Assembly: GCF_000472665.1 (NCBI RefSeq)
Contig: NZ_AXAC01000017.1
Coordinates: forward strand, 1-64,000
DNA from: Acetobacterium malicum subsp. dehalogenans DSM 11527
GTDB taxonomy: Bacteria > Bacillota > Clostridia > Eubacteriales > Eubacteriaceae
Direction: 5' to 3'
DNA: 64,000 nt
Every line of letters begins with the position of its first letter. Positions within the stretch are counted from its first letter, which is position 1. Made by a program: the position numbers and the translations under genes. Under the pieces are notes generated by a model. It saw only the letters and a list, made by a program, of their open reading frames with translations, searched no databases and was not told the DNA's origin. Positions 17,448 to 24,834 of the stretch are shown here, in pieces.

Positions 17448-18458
17448 TCAAGCTTCCTGCGCCCACTCATCTTCTGCTACCTCCTGAAGGGCTGCTTTTT
17501 CTCGCTCCTTAGAAATATGCTGCAACAATTGATTCCAGTCTTTATGCGGTTCTGTCGGTAATTTTAAATCAAAGTTATATTTCCCCGGGCTTTCTTCCTC
17601 AACAGCATTAATCAGCTCCAGAGTATTTTTATGTCCGGGTTCATCATTATCCAGGCACATGACCACATTCTCAATCTCCGGGTGTGTTTCCAGATAATGG
17701 AGCAGCCCAATATGCGCTACTCCATTTAACGCAATATAGTGATCATCCTTATTCTGAGTAACATCTCCGATTTGACGTTTGAGGGTTTGAAAGGACAGCA
17801 TATCAATGGGTGCTTCAAATACCAGCACCTGGTTCCCTTTACCTTCATGAATAAAAGGATAGTGCTTGTCTGAGTTTTTTACGATCCCTTTAAACGGTTC
17901 CTTTCCGGGGACATCATAGGTTCCCCGAAGGGAAATACTCTTGATCACCCCATTTTCATCGAATCCACAAAAGGCGCAATTATGATTTTTGTCTTCATAG
18001 ATTTTATGTTGCTTGACATAGTAGTTGACCACCTCCGGATCGATGCAGCGGGTTTTTACCAGATACGCAAAAATCCGCCGATAATTGGCGGATTTTTCTG
18101 GTGGCTTAAAGATGCCATCATTTGTTTTTTTATACTCCCTGGCTTTTGTGATATAGGTTTTTGCCACCTCACTGGGTTCGGGATGATGATTAATAAAGGC
18201 TGCCAGTTCATGGATCGCTTCACCCATGCTTTTTCCCTCCATATACATGACAAACTGAATAATCCCACCGCACGCTTCTTTTGAATCATCGGAAAGTCGA
18301 TTCCACCGGTTTAAATCGGGATCAATAAATAGACCACCCTGCTTCCTGAGTTTAACTTGATTTCCGATCTCAACCAGTTCATAACCATTGGCCATGGCAT
18401 AATCAACGATGCTGATCGCTTTGACCTTTTCAAACACTTCCTCCGGCAATCTCCCCAT
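17448..18458 (-). CDS. DUF3991/Toprim primase-like protein
   Basis: A protein of about 336 residues. The N-terminal half resembles the DUF3991/zinc-finger-like region of element primases. The C-terminal half carries Toprim motifs: a Glu in LVFEAPIDML and DxD in MCLDNDEPG. Such proteins prime complementary-strand synthesis after transfer. AAGGAG before ATG 18456-18458 sets the start; the longer frame only reads through a palindrome. The C-terminus is EDEWAQEA, nearly identical to that of the next gene. Confidence 0.75.
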   Translation of the reverse strand: MGRLPEEVFEKVKAISIVDYAMANGYELVEIGNQVKLRKQGGLFIDPDLNRWNRLSDDSKEACGGIIQFVMYMEGKSMGEAIHELAAFINHHPEPSEVAKTYITKAREYKKTNDGIFKPPEKSANYRRIFAYLVKTRCIDPEVVNYYVKQHKIYEDKNHNCAFCGFDENGVIKSISLRGTYDVPGKEPFKGIVKNSDKHYPFIHEGKGNQVLVFEAPIDMLSFQTLKRQIGDVTQNKDDHYIALNGVAHIGLLHYLETHPEIENVVMCLDNDEPGHKNTLELINAVEEESPGKYNFDLKLPTEPHKDWNQLLQHISKEREKAALQEVAEDEWAQEA

Positions 18459-18479
18459 CACCTGCTCCTTTCTATTTCC

Positions 18480-18496
18480 TGTTTCCTCGGGAAACA
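18480..18496. repeat. Dispersed 17-bp palindrome, copy 9 (reverse orientation)
   Basis: Exact reverse copy three bases after the DUF4406-like gene stop and close to the Toprim gene's ribosome site. Confidence 0.9.
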
Positions 18497-18499
18497 AGC

Positions 18500-19087
18500 T
18501 TATGCTTCCTGCGCCCAGTCTTCTTCATAATCCGGTTCCGGTTCATGGCGATTTATTGCTGAAATATCGATAATCTCCGGATCATTCTCAATTCCATGTT
18601 TTAACTGATCAATCCGTTCCATCATCTGATCGGCTGATACATTGGATCGGGCATAGCTTGATACATCCAGTCCCTCGTCGAGTCCAACGCATACCAGTTC
18701 CCACTGTTCATTTGAAAACGCTTCTTTAAATACCCCCTGATAGGCCATAAAATCTTTATAGGTTTCCCGATCCATATCCTTCGCAATAATCGGTTTATTC
18801 ATTTCTTTGGCCAAAATAATCTCACTGATCATGCCTTCGGATAAGGTATTACCATGCACCCAGATCTCTTTGCATTGCTTAAGCAGTTCGATCCCCATTT
18901 CAAGCCCCTTTTCCCGCTGACTTGGGATGGTATCATCCAGGTATTGGGTAAAGATGGTGTGGGGTGCCAGTGGCAGCACATTTAATTCGCTGGCCTGCCG
19001 GCACCATTCTTTGGCCCGGTTCATATTGTCTTCCATGCTTCTTTCTTCGTTCGCCTTCAGTGGCGAACACACATATACCATTTTCAT
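18500..19087 (-). CDS. DUF4406/nucleoside deoxyribosyltransferase-like protein
   Basis: A protein of about 195 residues. The N-terminus MVYVCSPL and later SEGMISEI fit the Rossmann-like nucleoside 2-deoxyribosyltransferase superfamily (DUF4406/DUF7768), common on phages and mobile elements. A role in nucleotide metabolism is likely, substrate unknown. GGGGG precedes ATG 19085-19087; a terminator upstream argues against the longer frame. The acidic C-terminus ends EEDWAQEA. Confidence 0.65.
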   Translation of the reverse strand: MKMVYVCSPLKANEERSMEDNMNRAKEWCRQASELNVLPLAPHTIFTQYLDDTIPSQREKGLEMGIELLKQCKEIWVHGNTLSEGMISEIILAKEMNKPIIAKDMDRETYKDFMAYQGVFKEAFSNEQWELVCVGLDEGLDVSSYARSNVSADQMMERIDQLKHGIENDPEIIDISAINRHEPEPDYEEDWAQEA

Positions 19088-19108
19088 GTCAGTTATCCCC
19101 CTTATTTT

Positions 19109-19125
19109 TGTTTCCCGATAAAACA
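19109..19125. repeat. Dispersed palindrome, degenerate copy 10
   Basis: TGTTTCCCGATAAAACA, two mismatches, in the leader of the DUF4406-like gene. Confidence 0.6.
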
Positions 19126-19142
19126 GCTTTGAGTTGTTACAT

Positions 19143-19165
19143 AAAAAAAACAGATCATCATCTGT
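19143..19165 (-). terminator. Terminator downstream of ssb
   Basis: Stem ACAGAT/ATCTGT with a four-base loop followed by eight T on the minus strand. Confidence 0.6.
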
Positions 19166-19220
19166 GATATCTGTCTGGTAAGTTTCTCCTTCTTTAAGCA
19201 CCCCATTTATCAGAATCGCT

Positions 19221-19649
19221 TCAAAAAGGGATATCGTCTTCGTCAGCCATTAGATGAAAATCTTCATCAAGTCCCATCACTCCATTTTCCATTCCGGATG
19301 AACCATTTGGATTACTGCCGTTATTCTCCTTTCGCTTGGTGGAAATGAAATAGACCTCATCGGCCACCACTTCGGTCACGTACCGGCGCTGACCATCCTG
19401 GCCATCATAGCTCCGCACCTGTAATCGCCCCGACACCCCAATTTGACTGCCCTTGGATAAATACTGTCCGACAAACTCGGCCTGCTTCCCCCACACCACA
19501 ATGGGTATAAAATCAGCTTCCTTTTGTCCGTCTTTGTTTTTAAAGCGCCGATCCACCGCCAGGGTGAATGTCGCCACGGCCTTACCGGTGGTGGTATTTT
19601 TTACCTCCGGATCTCTGGTCAGCCTGCCAACTAAATTTACTTTGTTCAT
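19221..19649 (-). CDS. ssb: Single-stranded DNA-binding protein
   Basis: A protein of about 142 residues with the OB-fold start NKVNLVGRLTRDPE, the conserved FTLAVDR and VWGKQAEF blocks, and the acidic DEDDIPF tail that binds partner proteins. It coats transferred single strands. The ATG at 19647-19649 follows GGAG. It lies between mobC and the primase-like gene, a normal place for an element-borne SSB. Confidence 0.92.
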   Translation of the reverse strand: MNKVNLVGRLTRDPEVKNTTTGKAVATFTLAVDRRFKNKDGQKEADFIPIVVWGKQAEFVGQYLSKGSQIGVSGRLQVRSYDGQDGQRRYVTEVVADEVYFISTKRKENNGSNPNGSSGMENGVMGLDEDFHLMADEDDIPF

Positions 19650-19676
19650 CAACTTCTCCTTTAATTTATATTTCCC

Positions 19677-19693
19677 TGTTTCCCGAGGAAACA
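19677..19693. repeat. Dispersed 17-bp palindrome, copy 11
   Basis: Exact forward copy 28 bases beyond the mobC stop and just before the ssb ribosome site. Confidence 0.9.
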
Positions 19694-19721
19694 GGAATGA
19701 GCCAATAAAAAAAGATCTATC

Positions 19722-20252
19722 TCATTTGCTGATAATTCGATTCAGCTTGATATAAATCTCCGTTAGTGTTTTCTGTACTGATTTTAATTCAGGGGCATTG
19801 ATCTTCCCCATATGGCATAGTTTGGTCAATTGATTAAGATTCGTGCCGATCCTGGTCAGATCCTTTGAAAAATCTTTGAGTCCGTCTAAAACGACTAGCT
19901 GCCCCCCGGTATAGGTTTCTCTGACATACTGACCCACTGTCATGTTGGCCATTTTCGCGTTGGCTTCTATTTTTGAATGCATATCCGCTGTACACCGAAA
20001 CGAGATGGTACAGGGATAGGTTTGGCTTTTTTCTTTAGCAGCGTTCACGGTATTTTTAATGACTTCATCCAGGTCATCCCGACTCAGGTAAAAGATCAGG
20101 CCCAGCTGCTGCTTTACTTGATCACTGGGAATGGTTAACCCATTTTCATACCGATAAATCTTTTTTCGTGAGACTCCCAGCATCGTTGCCAGGGCATCCT
20201 GGGACAATTCTTTTTCCAGACGCAAACTGCAAAGTGTTTTCTGTTTTATCAA
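19722..20252 (-). CDS. mobC: XRE-MobC fusion, relaxosome accessory protein
   Basis: A protein of about 176 residues. Residues 1-60 form an XRE helix-turn-helix (LSQDALATMLGVSRKKIYRYENG). The C-terminal half has a ribbon-helix-helix-like SFRCTADMHSKIEANA block and the MobC feature DLTRIGTNLNQL. MobC proteins bind oriT and help the relaxase. An XRE domain fused in front is unusual and suggests that the protein also represses its own operon. GGAGGTGA six bases before TTG 20250-20252 marks the likely start; ATG 20262-20264 is an alternative. Confidence 0.75.
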   Translation of the reverse strand: MIKQKTLCSLRLEKELSQDALATMLGVSRKKIYRYENGLTIPSDQVKQQLGLIFYLSRDDLDEVIKNTVNAAKEKSQTYPCTISFRCTADMHSKIEANAKMANMTVGQYVRETYTGGQLVVLDGLKDFSKDLTRIGTNLNQLTKLCHMGKINAPELKSVQKTLTEIYIKLNRIISK

Positions 20253-20266
20253 AATCACCTCCATCC

Positions 20267-20283
20267 TGTTTCCCGAGGAAACA
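20267..20283. repeat. Dispersed 17-bp palindrome, copy 12
   Basis: Exact forward copy five bases after the stop of the 115-residue gene, adjoining the mobC ribosome site. Confidence 0.9.
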
Positions 20284-20288
20284 AGATT

Positions 20289-20636
20289 TTATAAAGAACA
20301 GGAAACAGCATCGATATAAATCTGAGTTTCTTGGCCATCGCTTTGAGCAACAAATTGATTAAAGCCGACATAGATATCACTTAATCCATTGTTGATCAAA
20401 TCTGTTGACTTGTTCTTTTCTTGCCATTCTATCAAGTCATCAAAACTTTTTAAAAAGATTTCCTTTTCGCTTTTTTCAATACAGATCAAATAGACCCCAT
20501 TCTTTTCAATATCTGCTTCGAAACAGTTTTGGCTTTTTCTGCCACCCAGGGTCCCAAGATATTCCATATTGAAAATCTCTTTGTCATTTGCCCAGTTTGC
20601 AAATTCAGCGGTATTCTTAAATTCCAGTTCATTCAT
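20289..20636 (-). CDS. Unknown 115-residue protein
   Basis: No family recognised. It is an acidic soluble protein with mixed alpha/beta character and a central Glu/Lys-rich region. AGGAGG precedes the ATG. It lies between mobC and a membrane protein, in a region where relaxosome accessory genes are common. Confidence 0.55.
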   Translation of the reverse strand: MNELEFKNTAEFANWANDKEIFNMEYLGTLGGRKSQNCFEADIEKNGVYLICIEKSEKEIFLKSFDDLIEWQEKNKSTDLINNGLSDIYVGFNQFVAQSDGQETQIYIDAVSCSL

Positions 20637-20670
20637 TGATACATCCTCCTATGTTATTTTCCTTTAATCC

Positions 20671-20687
20671 TGTTTCCCGAGGAAACA
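20671..20687. repeat. Dispersed 17-bp palindrome, copy 13
   Basis: Exact forward copy, 88 bases from the next upstream stop codon, in a spacer with no recognised gene. Confidence 0.9.
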
Positions 20688-20775
20688 AGATTTACCACTA
20701 TTTAAAATTTTCTATCAGAAAAAAAACGCTCAGATTTTACATTATCCTTGACTTAACCAGACGATTAAGGTTTTG

Positions 20776-21432
20776 CTAAAACATACTTCTCCACTCATCG
20801 TCGATTTTTTTTCGCTCTTTTTTTAACCTGTAATTCGAGACAGTGATCAAAACAACTACGACTGCGATAATGCCACCCACAATAATTAATAGAAAATAGG
20901 CAATCCCCTTTCCGATTACACCGTCATTTTCAACTCCACTAGTTTGTTTGTTTATCATGTTTTCATTATTTAATACAATCTCAGCCGTATTTTTACCAGA
21001 AAGCTTCAGCTTAATCTGTTCATCGATGGAACTGCTCCCTTTCATAACATTGTTTACATAATTAAAGATATCAAATTTTTCAATTGATTCAGGCTTTGTA
21101 TAATCCATGTACCTGATAACCATTGTTTCACCAGCTGGCGATTGGAATTCCAGGGAATCTGCATCTTTGACTTTATAGACAGCTTTATAATTCTCGCTAT
21201 TATGATATATCTCGATTAACCCATCCTTCGCCTTTATTCGGTACAAGTCGACTGTTTCTATATTTGAATCACTCAAAAATACAATTTCATCTATTCTTTC
21301 AACTACCGGCTTGTTTAGATATTGGAGATCATTACTTTTGCTTATATAACCAATTAATCCAGTAGCAGCAATTACAATAACAACTAAAAATATGAATCGA
21401 CCTCCGCCTTCACTCCGCCCATCACTATTCAT
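20776..21432 (-). CDS. Membrane protein with external domain
   Basis: A 218-residue protein with an N-terminal helix (about 13-29), an exposed region of about 135 residues and a second helix (about 175-200) before a short basic tail. No family recognised. Its position near the candidate oriT suggests a mating or envelope role, but nothing in the sequence proves it. Confidence 0.55.
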   Translation of the reverse strand: MNSDGRSEGGGRFIFLVVIVIAATGLIGYISKSNDLQYLNKPVVERIDEIVFLSDSNIETVDLYRIKAKDGLIEIYHNSENYKAVYKVKDADSLEFQSPAGETMVIRYMDYTKPESIEKFDIFNYVNNVMKGSSSIDEQIKLKLSGKNTAEIVLNNENMINKQTSGVENDGVIGKGIAYFLLIIVGGIIAVVVVLITVSNYRLKKERKKIDDEWRSMF

Positions 21433-21475
21433 TGATTATAACCTCCACTATTTAATCCTATTATCAACGTTATTT

Positions 21476-21492
21476 TGTTTCCCGAGGAAACA
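21476..21492. repeat. Dispersed 17-bp palindrome, copy 14
   Basis: Exact forward copy at the left edge of the candidate oriT region. Confidence 0.9.
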
Positions 21493-21700
21493 GGAATCTT
21501 ATTTCCGGGGGTTTGGGGGTGTCCCCCATACTTCATTTTCTCAGAAAGAGAAAACAAGATCTGAATGTTTCAGATGGGCCGTTCGCCCATCTGTAAACAT
21601 TCGGGAATCTTGCCCTTCGTCCCAACTCCGGTCTTTTGGGCGTTACAAATGGGCATTTGTAACGCCCGAGTGATTGAAAAAGAAAATAGGGGGCTGATCG
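21493..21700. other. Candidate origin of transfer (oriT)
   Basis: About 200 noncoding bases with several strong inverted repeats: GGGGG/CCCCC at 21515-21527, a bulged hairpin with arms of 17 and 18 bases at 21563-21602, and a perfect 14-base stem with a two-base loop at 21638-21667. Between the last two is CTTGCCCTTC (21609-21618), a plausible nick-region core. Location between relaxosome-type genes supports oriT. The nick site itself is not proven. Confidence 0.5.
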
Positions 21701-21708
21701 GCCATAAT

Positions 21709-22506
21709 CTAGGCATGTTTTTCGATCCTTTCATGCTTTTTTAAAATTTCATCGATTTTTATTGTGGTTAAATTAGTGATACTTGCTATCTGTCGAGGGG
21801 TTTTCCCTTCACTTTTTAAATTTAAAACCTTATTTTCGATGGATTCTTCGCTCTCACCTGGGATTTTCGAAATATTTTCGTTTTTAATTTCTTCAATTTG
21901 AAGGGTCTGCATGGGTTTTTGTTCAAACAACTGATTTATTCCTGAAAATAAATTGGTTTTGAGGTTTTCAATGTAGGCTTGATTATCATTTAATTTATTT
22001 TCCAGTTTTTTAATGATGAAATCCTTCTTTTCATTTTCATTCTTGTAATTTTCCAGCAAATCCATTTTTCCGGTTAAGCCCATATCCACGATAATTTCTT
22101 TCATTTCGCTGTTATGATATTTTAACCGGTCATTTTCTAATGCAAATTCTTCTTTTTCGGCCTGAAGCTTGGCGATAATTTTTTCCAATGTCGTAATATC
22201 TTTATGATCAGCTTTGATCACAATCTCATCATTTGAATTTTTATCGTCATTCTGGTTGGCTAATTCTGCTCGTTGCTTTTCAATCGGTAATCGGTCATGA
22301 TCATTTTTTTCAAGTGGATGATCCACTTTATGTTTTAATTGATCAACATCCGACTGAGGAATATCCGGTTCAACCTCACTGATTATTGCATCCTCATAAT
22401 CATCTCTGGGTGATTCCACCACTGTTTCATCTTCCTTTAGTCCCCATGGTTTCTTAGGCTTTTTATTAAATACCATTTGATCGAATGATCTGCCTTTATT
22501 TTTCAT
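21709..22506 (-). CDS. Coiled-coil protein with C-terminal HTH
   Basis: A 265-residue protein with a disordered acidic N-terminal third, a long coiled coil at about residues 100-200, and a C-terminal helix-turn-helix-like segment (EGKTPRQIASITNL). It could be an oriT or tandem-repeat binding accessory protein, since it lies between the candidate oriT and the 46-bp array. No named family recognised. Confidence 0.55.
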   Translation of the reverse strand: MKNKGRSFDQMVFNKKPKKPWGLKEDETVVESPRDDYEDAIISEVEPDIPQSDVDQLKHKVDHPLEKNDHDRLPIEKQRAELANQNDDKNSNDEIVIKADHKDITTLEKIIAKLQAEKEEFALENDRLKYHNSEMKEIIVDMGLTGKMDLLENYKNENEKKDFIIKKLENKLNDNQAYIENLKTNLFSGINQLFEQKPMQTLQIEEIKNENISKIPGESEESIENKVLNLKSEGKTPRQIASITNLTTIKIDEILKKHERIEKHA

Positions 22507-22553
22507 TAATCTTACACTCCTTTAAATTTTTATATTTTCATGTCAGTCCATCG

Positions 22554-22800
22554 TTACGCACCGGGTGCGTTTTTTGCTCCGATCATCCAGTCTGGTCTGC
22601 TACTGCACTGGGTGCACTTTTTGATCTGACCTCCGGCTTGATCGGCTACTGCACCGGGTGCACTTTTTGATCTGCCCTCCGGCTTGATCGGCTACTGCAC
22701 TGGGTGCACTTTTTGATCTGCCCTCCGGCTTGATCGGCTACTGCACCGGGTGCACTTTTTGATCCGCCCTCCGGCTTGATCGGCTACTGCACCGTGTGCG
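22554..22800. repeat. 46-bp tandem array with TGCAC-GTGCA palindromes
   Basis: Five units start at 22600, 22646, 22692, 22738 and 22784 at exact 46-bp spacing, with a degenerate unit before them. Each contains TGCAC(C/T)GGGTGCA (altered to TGCACCGTGTGCG in the last) followed by a T run and a GATC-rich half. It lies between the relaxase stop and the coiled-coil gene. Candidate iterons, partition site or relaxosome site. Confidence 0.85.
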
Positions 22801-22847
22801 TATTGTATATGTTTATTTTAAAGAAATAAGTTTCTTTTTAATCATTT

Positions 22848-22864
22848 TGTTTCCCGAGGAAACA
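22848..22864. repeat. Dispersed 17-bp palindrome, copy 15
   Basis: Exact forward copy three bases after the relaxase stop codon. Confidence 0.9.
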
Positions 22865-22867
22865 AAT

Positions 22868-23881
22868 TTATAATTCCTGCTCCCAATCATAGCTGCTGTT
22901 TTCTTTTTGCTTGATCTTTTCTTTTAGCGCTTCTCCTTCCAGCTTCTTTTTCATGTGAGTTAATGGATAATAATTAGACTCCTTACTCTTACCGGATCGT
23001 AAAGCCGTAAGAATATTCCTAGCATTTCTGGCGAAATCGTCCATTTCTTTCTGGTGCATTTTTTTCGTCCGCTCACTTCTTCTTTGGCAATTTCTCTCAA
23101 ACTGCTCCAGTAATTTTTCTTTAGTGAACCGCTCCGGCGGATAGAGTTTATTATTTCTGCACTTCTTACCTTCTGGCGTTGTAAACGTGATGTGCTTATG
23201 ATGATCCCATTGGACTTCATAACCAAGCTTTTCCATGTTCGATATAAATTCATCCTGGCTAAAGGAATGCTTTACGCACTCTTTAACGGCCAGAAATAAT
23301 TCATATTTCCAGCTCTGTCCCTGCTTCTGCTTTTCATACTCTCCCTGTTTAACGGTATGCAGCTTCTCATTATTGTCTTCAGGCTGAACCACCTGGTCCT
23401 GGTCATTTTGCTTATCCCACCAGATCCGGATATTTTCCTCCCGACACAGCTCCAGAGATTTATCCTTGATGTCCTCCAGATCGGCTTTGCTAATATGCCA
23501 TTTTGCACCAGTTTCAGCATTCACTGAATTGATACAAAAATGGTTATGGATATGATCCCGATCCGTATGAGTTCCAATAACGACCTGGAAGCCGTTAAAA
23601 ATATCGGTTTCTTCAATCAGTCGGCGCCCAATGTCATGGATAAGCTGCATGTCCTGTATTTCTGGTGGAAAACTCTGTTCGGCATGAATATAAAGTCGTC
23701 CACTTTCCTTGTTATAAATATTTTTGATCAGCATGAATTCTTCATAAGCACTCTCAGACGAACAGTTTATGGTTGACACCAGGTGATTTTCTTCTTCCAT
23801 TTTCTTGGTGTAGTCAATACAGTTCCGCATTCCGGTTTTTGTTTGGCCATGCATGAACTTGATGATTTTAAAAACTGCCAT
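22868..23881 (-). CDS. MOBP-type relaxase
   Basis: A 337-residue protein with the relaxase/mobilization nuclease domain. Motif III is HTDRDHIHNHFCIN at about residues 103-116, giving the metal-binding His residues; a Tyr near residue 24 (CIDYTKK) is the likely nicking Tyr. It would nick oriT and lead the strand through the coupling protein. The second half is charged and helical. The C-terminus YDWEQEL matches the tag-like tails on three other element proteins. The next gene upstream (parB) ends directly before the start. Confidence 0.85.
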   Translation of the reverse strand: MAVFKIIKFMHGQTKTGMRNCIDYTKKMEEENHLVSTINCSSESAYEEFMLIKNIYNKESGRLYIHAEQSFPPEIQDMQLIHDIGRRLIEETDIFNGFQVVIGTHTDRDHIHNHFCINSVNAETGAKWHISKADLEDIKDKSLELCREENIRIWWDKQNDQDQVVQPEDNNEKLHTVKQGEYEKQKQGQSWKYELFLAVKECVKHSFSQDEFISNMEKLGYEVQWDHHKHITFTTPEGKKCRNNKLYPPERFTKEKLLEQFERNCQRRSERTKKMHQKEMDDFARNARNILTALRSGKSKESNYYPLTHMKKKLEGEALKEKIKQKENSSYDWEQEL

Positions 23882-24754
23882 TTAACTGCTCCGGGAAAAA
23901 TACTGATCCAATGCCAACTCAACAGTCATCTGGATGTCACCTTCATCCTCCAGATCTGGAAAGTATTTTTCGATAATCTCCGGTGAGATTTTAAAGGTTT
24001 TTTCCGTCTTCTTTTTTAAAGCCTTATCATTGAAGATATCATTGAGCACTTCCATTGAAATTTCGACACTTTCCGCTTTTTTCCGGATGATATTTGCTTT
24101 ATGGTAGGAAAGCTTATTTCCGTCCAGCATAAAGGATCTCACCACGTCCTGTTCGGCATCAGAGAGATAAGACAGCTCCACCGCCGACTTGACGCTCAGT
24201 TTCCCTGAATCACAGAGATCTTTTAACCCTGTGGTCAGATTATCATCAATCTGCACGTAATAAAAAATCTGTCGTGTCCCAATATTGAAAGGATTATCTT
24301 TTTCCAATTCATTGAATTTAGATCGTTCAATGTCTGATAATTGATCTTTTCTTTTATTTAAGTCCTTCATCAGTTTATATCGACGGGCTACAATTTTTGC
24401 TTTCTCAGATATTTTGAAATCATTGAGATTTCGCTTTTTGATATTTGTTTCAATCAGCATCAGTTCAGCAGCGCTATCATCTTTTAAACCCTCATAAATA
24501 ACCGCATGAATATCTCTTTTTACAAGTCTTTTACAAGCTTCCACACGATTATGTCCGGAAATAATCTCAAACATCCCCTCATACTCATTATGTGGTCGAA
24601 CCAGGATCGGATCTGTCACTCCCATATCTTCAATACTTTCCATCATCGATTTCATTTCACTTTCATTGTACTTGGTAAAAATGTGATTCTTGAAATCAAT
24701 GAGACGATTAACTTCAATTCTAGCATAAATTGAAGATTCAGAATAATCAGCCAT
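23882..24754 (-). CDS. ParB-like protein, copy 2
   Basis: A 290-residue ParB/RepB/Spo0J-type protein: N-terminal nucleotide-binding domain with GHNRVEACKRL (the ParB box II position) and ETNIKKRNL, then a DNA-binding helical region and a C-terminal dimer-like segment. It is clearly paralogous to the 26155-27087 product. It could bind the dispersed palindromes or the 46-bp array; that is inference. It ends flush with the relaxase start. Confidence 0.8.
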   Translation of the reverse strand: MADYSESSIYARIEVNRLIDFKNHIFTKYNESEMKSMMESIEDMGVTDPILVRPHNEYEGMFEIISGHNRVEACKRLVKRDIHAVIYEGLKDDSAAELMLIETNIKKRNLNDFKISEKAKIVARRYKLMKDLNKRKDQLSDIERSKFNELEKDNPFNIGTRQIFYYVQIDDNLTTGLKDLCDSGKLSVKSAVELSYLSDAEQDVVRSFMLDGNKLSYHKANIIRKKAESVEISMEVLNDIFNDKALKKKTEKTFKISPEIIEKYFPDLEDEGDIQMTVELALDQYFSRSS

Positions 24755-24812
24755 ATTTACTTAACATCCTTTCAATAAAAAATAAAAGTCCCTGTTTGGG
24801 TCCAATTGATTT

Positions 24813-24829
24813 TGTTTCCCGAGGAAACA
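24813..24829. repeat. Dispersed 17-bp palindrome, copy 16
   Basis: Exact forward copy five bases after the radical-SAM gene stop; the rightmost copy in the element. Confidence 0.9.
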
Positions 24830-24834
24830 AAATT

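Noticed and set aside
22554-22800. The 46-bp array as a CRISPR
   Set aside because: Units are contiguous with no variable spacers and no cas genes are near.
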